Of a stretch of 64,000 bases of DNA, positions 1 through 11,080 are shown piece by piece (within the stretch, counting starts at the first letter, position 1; every line of letters starts with the position of its first letter). The translations under genes were made by a program, and so were the position numbers. The notes beneath the pieces were generated by a model, which saw only the letters and a list, made by a program, of their open reading frames with translations, searched no databases and was not told where the DNA came from. The DNA comes from Diphasiastrum complanatum (Eukaryota; Streptophyta; Lycopodiopsida; Lycopodiales; Lycopodiaceae): the NCBI GenBank assembly GCA_029204225.1, contig CM055108.1, positions 25,799,803-25,863,802 of the forward strand. Direction: 5' to 3'.

Positions 1-440
1 CAAAAGCAGAAAGAACCAGTAGTGGATCCAGTATCTGCTGATTCTATACCGTGGTTCAGGAGTTAACCTGATCTCTACAAAGCTATGTGCAAAATGGGAC
101 CTTACAAAGATCAAGCCTGCTACTTTTACTATTAAGCTAGCTGATCAAACGACAGTTCATCTGCGAGGAATGGTTGAAGATATATCTGTCAAAATTGTGG
201 GAATACAGTTCGTCATTACTTTTGTCGTAATGGACTTACCAAAAGCACCAAATGTCAATCGAGTCCTATTGGGACGTCCATGGTTACGAGTTGCGCAAGT
301 AATTCATAACTAGGGTACCGGAAAAATCACTTTTGAAAATCGTGAACGTGCAATCAAAGTTGATCCTGCAACTTGGACTATCAAACCAGTGGTTCAAAAA
401 GAGGATGATGATTCATCAACAACGGATCATACTTGTGAGC
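1..440 (+). pseudogene. Ty3/gypsy aspartic protease fragment (Athila/Tat-like)
   Basis: The plus strand reads through a retroviral-type aspartic protease. A DSGSGVNLIS-like active-site segment sits near base 45, an ADQTTVHLRG segment near 140-170, and the LLGRPWLR signature near 270-290. An in-frame TAG at about 310 interrupts it. The protease would cut the Gag-Pol polyprotein of a gypsy element. The LLGRPWL form is typical of Athila/Tat-type elements (family knowledge). The piece is truncated by the window start and switches abruptly to copia sequence at about 440, so it is a dead scrap. Confidence 0.7.
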
Positions 441-1005
441 GAAGCCAAAATTTGACAAGTTTCGTGTCTTTGGATGTAGGGCCTATGTACATGTGCCAAA
501 GGAGGAGCGAAGCAAACTTGATGCCAAAGCAATCAAGTGCATCTTTGTCGGTTATGATGAGAGGATGAAGGCGTACAAGTGTCTTGATCCTGTAATGAAC
601 AAGATTCACATAAGCAAGGATGTAATCTTTGACTTGAAGAGGCCAGGGATCAGAAGATTTGGCAAAAATCCATGCAGGAGGAAATTGACTCAGTTAATCT
701 TCTAAATGGAAAGGAACCCATTGGTAAGTAATGGATCTATAAACTCAAGTACATCGCCAATGGGACAACCAACCTTGAGGTACACACGATGGATGTAGGA
801 ACAACATTTCCCAATGGAATTATCGAAGAGGACATGTACATGATCCGTCCATAAGGCTATGTCCTCAATGGTCAAAAAGATCAAGTATGCAAACTCCATA
901 AAGCCTTGTATGGTCTGAAGCAATCGTGAAGAGCATGGCTCCATTGAATTAACACATTTATGATCGATCATGGATTTCAACCAATGTTAGCCGATTCTTT
1001 AGCAT
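440..1005 (+). pseudogene. Ty1/copia integrase C-terminus and reverse transcriptase scraps
   Basis: The first part (about 440-650) gives the copia integrase C-terminal signature: FRVFGCRAYVHVP, then CIFVGYDERMKAYKC and KIHISKDVIFD. The second part (about 735-1000) gives copia reverse transcriptase pieces: a DVGTTFPNG-like motif (normally DVKTAFLNG), then VCKLHKALYGLKQS. Stops occur within the RT part (for example near 855, 929 and 946). The region between integrase and RT is deleted. The polymerase catalytic motif is missing. Confidence 0.8.
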
Positions 1006-1661
1006 GTTAAATCGAGTTAAAATCAATATTTTCAACTAGTTTTTATGATAGACTATGTGTAGAATTATCTAATGTACTACTTAATCGGCATGGATATTGG
1101 CCTGCATAGCCCATGCTGAAGGGGTATGGAGCATCATGATGTCCGTTGCACTTGGAACATCACGATAAATGGAGTATCGCAGAGACTGAGAGGTATCAGT
1201 AGAAGACATGATGACTGAAAGTAAGTGATACCCAATTTGAGTGATTTTTGGTGCAAAATCAAGCATTTTCTATAGTGAATCTAATCCCTTGATTAGTTCT
1301 TGGATTACGTAAGTAGTGGAATTGAGGATTATTAGACTTGCCCTTATTAGTTATTGGACCTTGACTTTAGATAAGGATAGGCCCTTAGCAGATTTGGTAG
1401 CTTTTTGGAAAGTTTCATTTGCTCCAACATATTATTTTTGGGAGTTGGAGACATTCATTCATTAGCTTTAATGATTAATACGGTTGAGTTTTGTGCATGG
1501 AACTTGCATGACTTGATTCTTGATTGTAGATGTTGATCTTTTAGTTGATTTTTAAGTTAGAGATAATCTCTAGTTCATCACTTAATCTTTTATGTTTTAT
1601 GTGATGCTATACTTCTAGATCTATTCACAACTTGGTATCAAGGAACTTCCTTTGTTGGGAG
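1006..1661. other. Non-coding, possible eroded LTR end with primer-binding-like site
   Basis: No gene is seen here. At about 1632-1646 the sequence TTGGTATCAAGG resembles the primer-binding site (TTGGTATCAGAG) complementary to initiator Met tRNA that follows a plant copia 5' LTR. The upstream bases could therefore be an eroded LTR. This is inferred from the single motif. Confidence 0.25.
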
Positions 1662-2356
1662 TGTTGAAATTGAGAAATAATCCATCTTGATTTTAGGCTT
1701 GCTACAAACATTGTACCATGCAAGTATGTTGTTCCATGAATGTAAATGCCAAATTTGGCCTAGATAGAACTCGAGCTATATGGATTTGTCATATCTAGTT
1801 TGATGATTACAACTTGCATATAGATTGTAGACTTAGAAATAGCATTATTATGCTTGTAGAAACTCGTGGCATATCACATGCATTTATTGTAAGTGATCCA
1901 TAGTGACATGCAAGGCATGCACAAAGTGAAATGGACACATGCATGATGACTTGTACAATTCTAGTCAGAACTAGGACACTTGGTAAAAGTAGGTAGAGAT
2001 ACATGCATGAGATATGACAAATGTCACATAGACTCTAGTTTTCACTTTAGATGTCATTAAAAGGTGGATGGATGTGGTTCTACCTTGAGCTACCTCAAAC
2101 TCCATAAATATGTGTAGCTATTCTCATAATTTATGATGAAGAACCAAAGCTTTGTAACTATCTCATGCCATTTTGGATCCACACCATTTTCGCTTGATAT
2201 CTCTCTGCTCATACACTAATTTCTTGTACTCTTGCTCATTTATGATTCATTGCTATCATTCTCTGATTCTTAGCATGCTAGTTCAATCTAGAATCAGGTT
2301 ATTGTGCTAATCATAAAGCTTAATAAGATCTATCATACTTGTGGATCATCCCCACA
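1662..2356 (+). repeat. Left LTR of copia element
   Basis: It matches 4145-4913 over its whole length, starting TGTTGAAATTGAGAAATAAT and ending CCCCACA. It is about 75 bp shorter than the right copy because it lacks a CT-rich stretch and a segment near its 3' end. A TATA-like CATAAATATG occurs near 2105. No primer-binding site follows it. Confidence 0.85.
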
Positions 2357-2999
2357 CTCAGATGTTCATTTTTCTTCTTCTAAAAGTATTGGTGGTGCAA
2401 CATGTTTTGTCACCTTTATTGATGACTTTACAAGATATACTTGGTTGTATCTACTTTCTTCAAAAGCTATGGTATTTGATCACTTCCTAATCTTCAAAGC
2501 TTATGTTGAGAAATATTTTTCTTTCAAAGTTAAAGCTTTAAGATGTGATGGGGGAGGTGAATACATCTCCAACACGTTATATGAATATTGTGAAGGTGAA
2601 GGAATAAAGAGAGAGTTTTCTTGTGCTTCACCATCTCAAAATGGAGTTGCTGAGAGGAAAAACTGATCTTTATGTGAATGTGCTAAAGCAATCCGAGTTG
2701 AAGCTTATTTGCCTATTGAATATTGGGGTGAAGCAATCAATTGTGCAAACTCTTTGTGCAATAGATTACCTCACAATGCACTTGCTGGAAAATCACCTTA
2801 TAAAGTCTTGTTTAAGAATAAAGCTAAGGTAGATCACCTTAGAGGTTTTGGATGTGCTTGCTTTGTTCATGTACCCTTGGAAACAAGGAAAAGATATGAT
2901 CCTAATTCTATTAAAGGGATCATGATTGAATATGCATCCAACAAGAAAGCTTATAGAATCTATGTTCTCTCTACCTCAACGGGATGTTATATTCCATGA
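2344..2999 (+). pseudogene. copia integrase core, fused to the LTR
   Basis: This is the catalytic core of a copia integrase. It begins at HSDVHF, which contains the first catalytic Asp. It continues with TFIDDFTRYTW, the second Asp in RCDGGGEY, and the Glu in NGVAERKN. A stop at about 2664 is followed by further homology in the same frame (IEYWGEAINCANSLCNRLP, GFGCACFVHVP) to about 2990. The N-terminal zinc-binding region is absent because the reading begins inside LTR sequence. Not functional. Confidence 0.85.
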
Positions 3000-3776
3000 A
3001 AATCAAAAATACATTCTTGAGGAGGCCAAGCTCAAAGATTCTCAAAAAGATACTCCAATCATCACCCTTGAAGACTATCATGGAGAGATGGAGCCAAGAA
3101 TTGAGGAGTCACCTCGAATCTTTTCACCAAGGATGTCTCAAAGAGAAAGATCCGAGCCTAGGAGGCTTACATATGAAGATAGAGGCAAGCAACTAGAACT
3201 CAACTCCACTAATTGTGCTTATTTTATTTCGAGGAGCCAAAGGATGTATATGATGCACTCAATTTGAAGGAATGGTATCTTGCCATAAAGGAGGAATATG
3301 ATGCTTTGATGGCCAACAAGACATGGGAGCTTGTGGATCTTCCATCCAACAAGCACACCATTGGTTGCAAGTGGATTTTTCGAGTCAAGTATAATCAAGA
3401 TGGCACAATCAACAAGTACAAGGCTAGGCTTTGTGCAAAGGGTTTTGCTCAAGTTTATGGACTTGATTGTGAGGAGACTTTTTCTCCAGTTGCAAAGATG
3501 GTATCAATTAGAATCATAATTTCTATTGCTTGTTTTTTCAATTGGCAAGTTCTTCAACTAGATGATTCTAATGCATTTTTAAATGGATATCTAGAAGAAG
3601 AGATTCATATGGATCAGCCTATTGGGTTCATCCATGACAAAGACAAAGTTTGCTTGCTCTTTAAAAGTCTATATGGACTAAAGCAAGCCCCAAGGTCATG
3701 GTATTCTCGACTTAACACCTTTCTTGATATCTTGGCTTTCAAAAAAGCAAGATACTCTATCACTCTCATCTTGTGA
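3000..3776 (+). pseudogene. copia pol hinge and reverse transcriptase N-terminal half
   Basis: A frameshift near 2990 leads into the acidic hinge before RT. RT proper starts about 3230. Recognisable blocks are KTWELVDLP, GCKWIFRVKYNQDGTINKYK, ARLCAKGFAQ, ETFSPVAKM, LNGYLEEEIHM and SLYGLKQAPRSWYSRL. The reading then derails at about 3755, before the Y(V/M)DD polymerase motif, which is deleted. It cannot copy RNA. Confidence 0.88.
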
Positions 3777-3789
3777 AGTTGAGTTATAA

Positions 3790-4127
3790 GGCACTCACTA
3801 CAACAATAAAAGGAAGTGCTTTGGATCAAGAGGTTGCTAGTGGAGCTAAAGATAATCATGGAAGATGATCTACCTATGATCATGTGTGACAACATTTCGG
3901 CACAAGCCCTTGCCAACAACCCGATATTCCATGCAAGGAGCAAACATATCGAGGTTGCACATCACTTCGTGAGAGAGAAGCTCATTGGAGGGGAAATCTA
4001 CTTGGAGCACATCAACACATCATCTTGTATTGCAGATATGCTCACCAAACCTTTGAGCAAGAGTTCCTTCATCAAGCATAGAGCCAATCTTGAAGTAATA
4101 CCAAGATCCATGTTCAGGTCAACATAG
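3790..4127 (+). pseudogene. copia RNase H C-terminal part
   Basis: The end of copia RNase H is visible: the CDNISAQALANNP block, ARSKHIEVAHHFVREKL, and the IADMLTKPLSK terminus that closes most plant copia polyproteins. The N-terminal RNase H and the linker from RT are gone. A purine-rich tract and the right LTR follow within 20 bp. Confidence 0.85.
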
Positions 4128-4144
4128 ATTGTTTTTAGGAGGAG

Positions 4145-4913
4145 TGTTGAAATTGAAAAATAATCCATCTTGGCTTTAGGCTTGCTACAAACATTGTACC
4201 ATGCAAGTATGTTGTTCCATAAATGTAAATGCCAAATTTGGCCTAGATAGAACTCGAGCTATATGGATTTGTCATATCTAGTTTGATGAATACAACTTGC
4301 ATATAGATTGTAGACTTAGAAATAGCATTATTATGCTTGTAGAAACTCGTGGCATATCACATGCATTTATTGTAAGTGATCCATAGTGACATGCAAGGCA
4401 TGCACAAAGTGAAACAGACACATGCATGATGATTTATACAATTCTAGTTAGAACTAGGACACTTGGTAAAAGTAGGTAGACTCGGATACATGCATGAGAT
4501 GTGACAAATCTCACATAGACTCTAGTTTTCACTTTAGATGTCATTAAAAGGTGGATGGATGTGGTTCTACCTTGAGCTACCTCAAACTCCATAAATATGT
4601 GTAGCTATTCTCATAATTTATGATGAAGAACCAAAGCTTTGTAGCTATCTCATGCCATTTTGGATCCACACCATTTTTGCTTGATATTTCTCTCTCTTTC
4701 TCTCTCTAACTCGTGTTGAGGCTAATGCTCATACACTAATTTCTTGTACTTTTGCTCATTTATGATTCTTTGCTATCATTCTCTGATTTCTAGCATGCTA
4801 GATTGTGGTTAAGCCATAACTTATGTACTAGATCTTACTATTCAATCGAATCAGGTTATGGTGCTAATCATAAAGCTTAATAAGATCTATCATACTTGTG
4901 GATCATTCCCACA
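4145..4913 (+). repeat. Right LTR of copia element
   Basis: It starts TGTTGAAATTGAAAAATAAT right after the polypurine tract and ends CCCACA. It carries a CT-rich run near 4685-4705 that the left LTR lacks. A ~60-bp fragment of the same LTR type recurs at 62.58 kb. Confidence 0.85.
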
Positions 4914-5905
4914 CGTGTAAATTCTGAAAATTTTGTCAGGGAGGGCCTTAATTTCTTATTCTCTTTAGTTATCTTTAGTTTTTTTTTCTTATTTTCTAAA
5001 AGTTTTTATATTAATAGTTTATGGGAAATGATCCTATAATTTTTGTATTTGACTCCGACTTAATCTAATTGATCGATTTATTTTATTTATTTGTAACTCC
5101 ATATTTTTTCGTAAAAGCTGCCCATGATTATATGAACTTTTTGTTTGTGTGTTCTATTAAGGGAAAATAGGGTGTCAAAAGTCATGGAAGGACTTCTTTC
5201 ACATCATCAGCCATAACTTTTTTGTCTGTTGTTGGGCTTTGATTTTATTAGTTGCGTTGGCTTTCAATCATTAGTTACTATAAGGATATTTAAAGTTTTG
5301 TGAGAAAATGTGAGAAGTTCGTGTTTTAGATACTCCAATTATGAAATTTTTGGTCATCATTCCAATAACTAAATATATATATGAGGGCACTATATATATG
5401 AGGGCACTGGACTAACATGAGACTACTGATCCAATTTTCACATCAGATGGAGTTCTCCATCAAAGGTTTTTACCTAATCAAACTTAAATGTATAGTGTTT
5501 TCTATTTTGCATTGCTTTTTTCGAGTTTCCAATGGATTTGGACATTCATTATAAATAGGCAATTTTATAGCATATTAAAATTCATCGAATGGAATTTTTG
5601 CTCAAAGAGTATTGTTAGCCAAATAGAAGGATATTTTGCTTTTTTTTTAAAGATTCTATCTAGATGTTGTAACTTGTGTGGATCTTTCTAATTTCACATT
5701 TTCGTAGCACTTCAAATCAATTAGAGATTCCTACCAAAACGTATTGTATCTTCAAGTTTCTACACAAATTTTTTGTACATCATGCCTCTGCTACAAAATT
5801 TTGGAGCATTGGGCTTTCTACAATATAGTGCTTTTATTGCAATTTACAGGCCTTGATTTGGTAATTTACTACAAATCCACTAACTTTTACAAGTTTTACC
5901 AATGT
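4914..5905. other. AT-rich intergenic DNA, no gene seen
   Basis: There is no recognisable coding homology. Short open frames here have the hydrophobic, Phe-rich composition expected of AT-rich noise. A short direct duplication (ATATATATGAGGGCACT) occurs near 5378-5408. Confidence 0.6.
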
Positions 5906-5906
5906 T

Positions 5907-6470
5907 TTAGCACTTCATCCTTTTCATACTTTTTGGAAGTTTTTTCAGTGCCTGACTTTCGTGTTGTAGATTGCCATCATAGGTGAGCCTCAATGGCTCG
6001 GCCTTTGCTCTTGTAGATCTTCTTGGAGTTCTTGGAGTTCTTGCATCTTGAGATTGATCCTCAACTTCTTCATCACTTGGAAGCTCTTCCTCCATCCTAG
6101 CATGATCTTTGGCATCAAGAATTATCATCCAATTCACAAACATGTCCTTCATAAAAAATAACATCCCTACTCACTATCACTTTGCTAGTGATGGGATTGG
6201 AACTCTTTAACCTTTGCTATTCTCACCATATCCCACAAATATGCCTTTGATGGAGGTTGCATCATCCTTATTCCTTCCAAGGATTGGTGTACATAGCAAA
6301 TGATCCAAAAATCTCGAGATCCTTGAGATTGGGCTTCTCTCCAAGTAGATCTTCATATGGTGTGATTCCTCCAATGGCTTGGTTGGGCAATATACTGCAT
6401 AAGAATTAGCACATGTTATTGCCTCACCCCAAAATGGTTTGGGTAGAGAAGCATCTAGCCTTAAGGACTT
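5907..6470 (-). pseudogene. copia integrase C-terminus and hinge
   Basis: On the minus strand, pieces of the integrase C-terminal region (a TPYEDLLGEKPNLKDLEIF-like stretch near 6370-6310, several frames) lead into an acidic hinge around 6110-6040, then a PLRLTYDG block near 5990. Homology then ends. Multiple frameshifts are present. Confidence 0.6.
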
Positions 6471-6479
6471 AGCACACTA

Positions 6480-7226
6480 TCAAAGAGATCTATTTCTCCT
6501 CTCACTCACTCCATTTTGTTGAGGGGTGTATGGACATGACAACTCCCTCTTTATGCCATTAGAACTACAAAACTCAATCAACTTATTGGAGATATATTCA
6601 TCTCCATTCTCACTTATTAATACCTTGATCTCTGTACTAAGTTGATATTCTACAAGAGTTTTGAACTTTAAAAATGAATCATACACCAAAGCTTTACTAC
6701 ACAAGAGGTAAATCTAACAATATCTAGAATAGTCATCAATGAATATTACATAGTACCTGGCACCACCATTAGATTCTTGTAAAAAACTATGAACATCTGA
6801 ATGGATGATTTCAAGAGGAGTGCTAGATCTTGATATAGGTCTAGAGAAAGGTATTTTATGAGCCTTTGAGAGGCTACATGCTTCACACATCTTTCCAGAC
6901 TTTGACAAATGCTTGGGGAGGCCGAGTGCAAGCTCCTTTGCACACATTCTTTCCATAGTTTTGAAGTTGGGGTGGCCCAACCTTTTGTGCCATAGCTCCA
7001 CCTTTGAGATCTCCAACTTTGCCAAATTCACACTCTCCATAGCAACATTAGCATCAAGTTTAAACAATCTACCTTGTTTGAAATCTTTTGCTATACGTTC
7101 ATCATTTCTAAGAATGGAACAAATTCCATGCTTAAATTGTACATCAAGGCCATTATCCATTAATTGGCCAACATTAAGCAAATTATTGGTTAACTTAGGA
7201 ACAAAAAGGACATTTTCAAGATTCAT
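6480..7226 (-). pseudogene. copia GAG-pre-integrase and integrase core
   Basis: From 7226 down, VLFVPKLTNNLLNVGQL and WHKRLGHPNF (the integrase zinc-binding histidines) are followed by CEACSLSKAHKIPF. Next comes IIHSDVHSF with the first catalytic Asp. After a break near 6710, the second Asp (SENGDEY instead of SDNGGEY) and TPQQNGVSERRNRS with the catalytic Glu appear. The Asp of the usual SDNGGEY motif is replaced by Glu, which alone would disable strand transfer. Confidence 0.85.
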
Positions 7227-7435
7227 CCTTTTGGATACAATGGAATGGTTCCAATACCACTTATCTTACACTCTTGATCACTAGTTGTATAGATAGATCT
7301 ATGTACATCATTGTAAGAGAGTAAATTGGAGAAATAGTCCTTTTGAAATGTCATGTGGGAGCTAGCCCCACTATCTATCCACCAAGAATCATTGGTGTTG
7401 CACTTGGATGATGGAGGTTTGTTGGAAACCATCAA
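7223..7435 (-). pseudogene. copia aspartic protease fragment
   Basis: The minus strand shows WWIDSGASSHMTF, the standard copia protease active site, followed by ISGIGTIPLYPKG. This matches the family pattern, where the protease directly precedes GAG-pre-integrase. A frameshift separates it from the next segment near 7226. Confidence 0.85.
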
Positions 7436-7694
7436 GGATTATTATTCTTCTTCCTCCTCCTCCTCTTGATGTTGAATGTTGCTTTGCTTGTTCTCTTGTG
7501 GCCTCTTCTTCTTGAGACATTCTAATGCAATTTGCCCTTTCTTCCCACAGAAAAAGCACTTGAACTTGGATTTGTTGTCTTTGATCTTGCCTAAATCTCT
7601 TTTTATATCTCACTAACTCATGTGCACCCAGAGGTTCATCTTCATCCGCAATCAAGAATTCAGAAAGTTCTTGGAGCACCATTAGTGACTCCAT
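7389..7694 (-). pseudogene. copia gag remnant
   Basis: The minus strand shows DEDEPLGAHELVRYKKRFR, nearly identical to the gag at 50.44 kb. It then jumps, with most of gag deleted, to a scrambled zinc-knuckle region in which CFFCGRKGQ-like bases survive in another frame near 7560-7530. It encoded the capsid/nucleocapsid polyprotein. Confidence 0.7.
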
Positions 7695-8382
7695 CCTAAA
7701 CTTTCAAATAGCATAATTTGTAGAATTCAATCTGTCACTAGCTTCTAGAAGGTATGCTCCAATAGATCCCATCTTACTAGTGATTTCCACAAACAAGAAA
7801 TAGATTTGAATGACCTAGAAACTCACAAAGGTCTCTCACTTGTAGTGTTTCACTCAAATCTAATAATCCAACAAATGGATTTGTAATCTCAGTTCTAGCA
7901 CTCCCTCACAAAGTTGGAATGAAGATAAGATGAAGTGAGATCTACTTTCAAACAAATCTTGCCAATCTCGGCTATTTTTGGACAAAAAATGACTTAATTT
8001 ATTTCTTTCTTCTTGATTTACTTTCAAGACTTGTAAATGACTTTAATAGGACTTGATTTCAGCCTAGATTAATAAGATATCATGAATCAAATTTAAATCT
8101 AATCAATGGTACGCAAACTTGGTAGCTCAACCTAGGATTTCCACCAATAATCACATCAGGAACTCTCAAATTGAATTTTAAGTGATCAAATGAATGTAGT
8201 GCATTAAATGAAGGTTCAGAGATGCCCACACTTGTGAACAATATGGATTTTGATACCTACAAAGTTTGGAATCAAATCCCCTCACCAAAACTTAGCTTCT
8301 AGCTTGCCCTCACAAAACTAGTTTTTAGCACCAAAACTTGCTAAAAATGGATATGATTTGGTCAATGATTAAAGCCCTTGTA

Positions 8383-8398
8383 CTTGGCTCTAATACCA
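8383..8398 (-). promoter_or_regulatory. Retrotransposon primer-binding site (initiator Met tRNA)
   Basis: On the minus strand TGGTATTAGAGCCAAG directly follows the LTR end CTTTCACA. It matches the usual plant copia primer-binding site TGGTATCAGAGCC with one C-to-T change. This fixes the element's orientation and the inner LTR border. Confidence 0.85.
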
Positions 8399-8998
8399 TG
8401 TGAAAGTGCAATAATTTTTGGACCATAAATGGATCTTCAAAGATCCACAAGAGTGACTATGTACTTGCTTAACAATCTATCAAAAAACTAGTCATCAAAA
8501 GATTGATCTAGATTGGCAATTTGACAAATAACAAGCATTGATAACCAAGTCAAAGATCATAGACAAAAATCCGATCCCACACGTGTGAAGAGCAGCCTAC
8601 TGTATGGATTCTGAACAGTGTTTGAAGTACTCAAAGTGTTGGTTTCATTTGAATCACAAAAACAATTTACATGGAGAGAGCAAACTCGAGATTGCCAATG
8701 AGCTCCAAAAATAATCTATCTTCTCACTATGGGATCTTGGAAAATATAGCAAAACTCACTTCCTTTGTAAAGCTAGGTGAATTTCCAGCATGTAATAAGG
8801 AAGTTAAGTCAGACTTTTTGCCCTAAAATGAAACCCTAGCCTATTTCCTAGAGTCATGCTTAGCTAGTTGGTCAAAATCTCATCATAAATCAACGTCTAG
8901 ATCCTATAAAGTAAGGATCTCTACCAAATAGACACAACCACTTATTTTGACTTGAGCTAACCTACATTAGGAGTGATTGGTTCTCTATATTAGAGACC
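8399..8998 (-). repeat. 5' LTR of minus-strand copia element
   Basis: Its inner edge is TGTGAAAGTGC (plus strand) next to the primer-binding site. The reverse complement aligns along most of its length with 51267-51705. The outer edge is not certain: homology is lost near 8998, where gypsy coding sequence begins. Confidence 0.75.
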
Positions 8999-9009
8999 TA
9001 TTTTTTTTT

Positions 9010-9685
9010 GTATCCCAAGATTGAAACCCAGAAGGTCCAGTTGGCTACGTTACATCTAGATGGTCGAGCTCAGACTTGGTGGCGTGTTTATCGTCTTGAG
9101 CTTGTTCGCGAGGGGTTGCATATATGGCCTACCTTTTGTCACGACCTTTGTATGGCTATGATTGACCCCTAGTGGCTAGTTCGCCTACGTGTTCTATTTT
9201 GCAGCCTTACCCATACTGGTGAGTTGATTGCTTATATTGACCAACTTACTGAAATTTCTTATCTTTTTTGTGATATCCACCCTACTGAGCTTATTTTACG
9301 CTTTATTGCTGGTCTTAGAAGTTCTTTACGATATGATGTATCATCCTTCCGGCCTCCTACTCTCTCTAATGCTATTTCCTTGGCTACTACCTTTTAGCAT
9401 AAGTACCTTGAGTTATCCACTTCTTCTTGTTTTTTCCGCCCTCTCTTAGAGACGCCTACTATTTCGGCTGCTTCTCCTACCTTGGCTTCTTCTAGTACCA
9501 CTCCTACTCACTTTCCTGCACCCCGCTCCACCTTTTTTCGGCGCTATTCAACCGTAGAGTTCGTTGAGATTCAACAAAAGCATCTATATTATCATTGTAA
9601 GAGCCTAGACCACATGGCTCGTGACTGCCGTCAGGCTCTTGGCTCTACTAAAACTGTTTTTTACCATGAGGCTATTACCTCCTGA
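9010..9685 (+). pseudogene. gypsy gag
   Basis: One reading frame gives LDGRAQTWWRVYRLEL (the Retrotrans_gag core), then ELIAYIDQLTEIS, ELILRFIAGLRSSLR, and a zinc knuckle near 9590-9635. There the first Cys is Tyr (YYHCKSLDHMARDC instead of CxxC). In-frame TAG codons occur near 9171 and 9396. The loss of a zinc ligand would damage RNA packaging. Confidence 0.8.
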
Positions 9686-9859
9686 TTTACATCTAGATTC
9701 TTGATACTCCTGACCCACCTCCTGTTGATGTGCCGGCTGATCTGCTTTCTACTGATCTTGCTCTTGTCGCTTGCCATGCGCAGCTTGGTTATGCTACTTG
9801 GGCTAGGCAACCTGGTCCTCCTATTCAGTTACGTGTCCTCATTATGGGATGAGAGTATA

Positions 9860-10136
9860 TTGCTTTAGTGGATACAGGTTGTACACATTCATTTATTAGC
9901 AGTTACATTTTCACCAGGATTTGTGCTACACCTATTCCTGCTTCCAGCCTCTCAGTGTTGAGGTTGCTAGCTCCCATTCTTTTTTCAGTTCTCAAATGTT
10001 TCAGGGCTTGTATTATTGCATTGGTAACTTTTCTGGTCAGGCAGATTTCTACATCATTCCTATGGAGCGCTATGACATTATTTTTGGTGTAGACTGGCTC
10101 CCTTCACTTGGTACTGTTGATGTGGATCTCTCTTAG
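9860..10136 (+). pseudogene. gypsy aspartic protease
   Basis: The active site ALVDTGCTHSFIS is at about 9865-9900. A frameshift near 9950-9960 moves the continuing homology (VEVASSHSFFSSQMF, IPMERYDIIFGVDWL) to the next frame. The GVDWL block before the stop is typical of chromovirus-like gypsy proteases. Confidence 0.82.
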
Positions 10137-10289
10137 CAGACAATTTCCTTTACTCATGCTGGTCAGCATCATGATCACTTGTTGGTATAGATTCCAAGGT
10201 GACTATCAGTTGGTTATCAGGAAGCAATTTATGTGTAGCTTGCCAAAGGCTTAGGGTGTAGCCCTTCTTTCCATTCATAGTACATTAGT

Positions 10290-11080
10290 TGTTGTGTCTC
10301 TTTCGCCATCCATGGGTCCTCTTCCTCAGATGCTTTCTGACTTATTGCATAGGTATTTTGTTGTCTTTTCAGAACCTACGACTCTACCACCACTACGTGA
10401 TGTCAACCACCATATTGATCTTATTCCTGGTGCCACCCCACTTTCTCGTGCACCATATCATATGTCTAAAGTCAAACATGATGAGGTTTAGCTCTTGATT
10501 GCTTCTCTTTTACATCATGGCCTCATTGTACCTAGCCATAGTCCCTTTGGTGTCTCTGTTCTTCTTGTTGCTAAAAAAGATGGAACCAAATGCCTCTGCA
10601 TTGACGTGCCTTGAACAAGCTTACTATCCGTAATCAATATCTTATTCCTCATATGGATGACCTTTTTGATCAACTTCACACTTCATCTATATTTTCCAAG
10701 ATTGACCTTCATTCTAGATACTACCAAATCAGGATGCATCCTTCCGATGAGCATAAGACCGCGTTTTGTACTCACTTAGATTTGTATGAGTTTTGTGTTC
10801 TTCCTTTTGTTGTTCAAAATTGTCCACCCACATTTCAAAATGCTATGAATAATGTTTTACATCCTCTTCTTGGTGTTTTTTTTTTAGTTTATTTTGATGA
10901 CATTCTTGTTTTTAGCACTTCTTTGTCTGACCATGTGTCGCATATCTCTTCTACGTTTGAGTTACTTGTTAAGCATTATATGTTTGATAAATTGTCAAAA
11001 TGTTCCTTTGTTGTTGCTGAGATTGAGTTTTTGGTTTTCCTTGTTTGTTGTATTCATCTTGATCATCGAAAAGTTCAGGC
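10290..11080 (+). pseudogene. gypsy reverse transcriptase
   Basis: The upstream part reads DLLHRYFVVFSEPTTLPPLR. After stops and a frameshift near 10605, the RT core follows: LTIRNQYLIPHMDDLFDQL, FSKIDLHSRYYQIRM, TAFCTHLDLYEF, LPFVVQNCPPTFQNAMN, and the polymerase motif VYFDDILVFS at about 10885-10915. The catalytic YFDD aspartates are intact although the gene is broken. The longest unbroken stretch is 288 codons (10611-11477) and runs into RNase H. Confidence 0.9.

Larger units (their letters stand above)
1662..4913 (+). mobile_element. Internally deleted Ty1/copia element flanked by two LTRs
   Basis: Two closely similar direct repeats (1662-2356 and 4145-4913) begin TGTTGAAATTG and end in CACA. 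They flank a shortened copia pol on the same strand. A purine-rich tract, AGGAGGAG, lies just before the right LTR. Gag, protease, primer-binding site and the N-terminal integrase are missing: the left LTR runs straight into integrase. The two LTRs differ by substitutions and by two short indels (near 4690-4725 and 4800-4850). No target-site duplication was recognised. Confidence 0.85.
5907..8998 (-). mobile_element. Ty1/copia element, minus strand, truncated in pol
   Basis: On the minus strand the order is LTR (8998-8399), primer-binding site (8398-8383), a long leader, gag with zinc knuckle, protease, GAG-pre-integrase, integrase, and the acidic hinge to about 5950, where it stops. RT, RNase H and the 3' LTR are missing. 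Gag and LTR match the element at 50.4-51.7 kb, so both belong to one family. Confidence 0.85.

Noticed and set aside
5488-5986. Small membrane proteins
   Set aside because: Phe/Tyr/Ser-rich frames are expected in T-rich DNA. No motif and no homology.
6913-7284. 123-codon plus-strand frame
   Set aside because: It is the antisense shadow of the copia GAG-pre-integrase region, which has clear family motifs.
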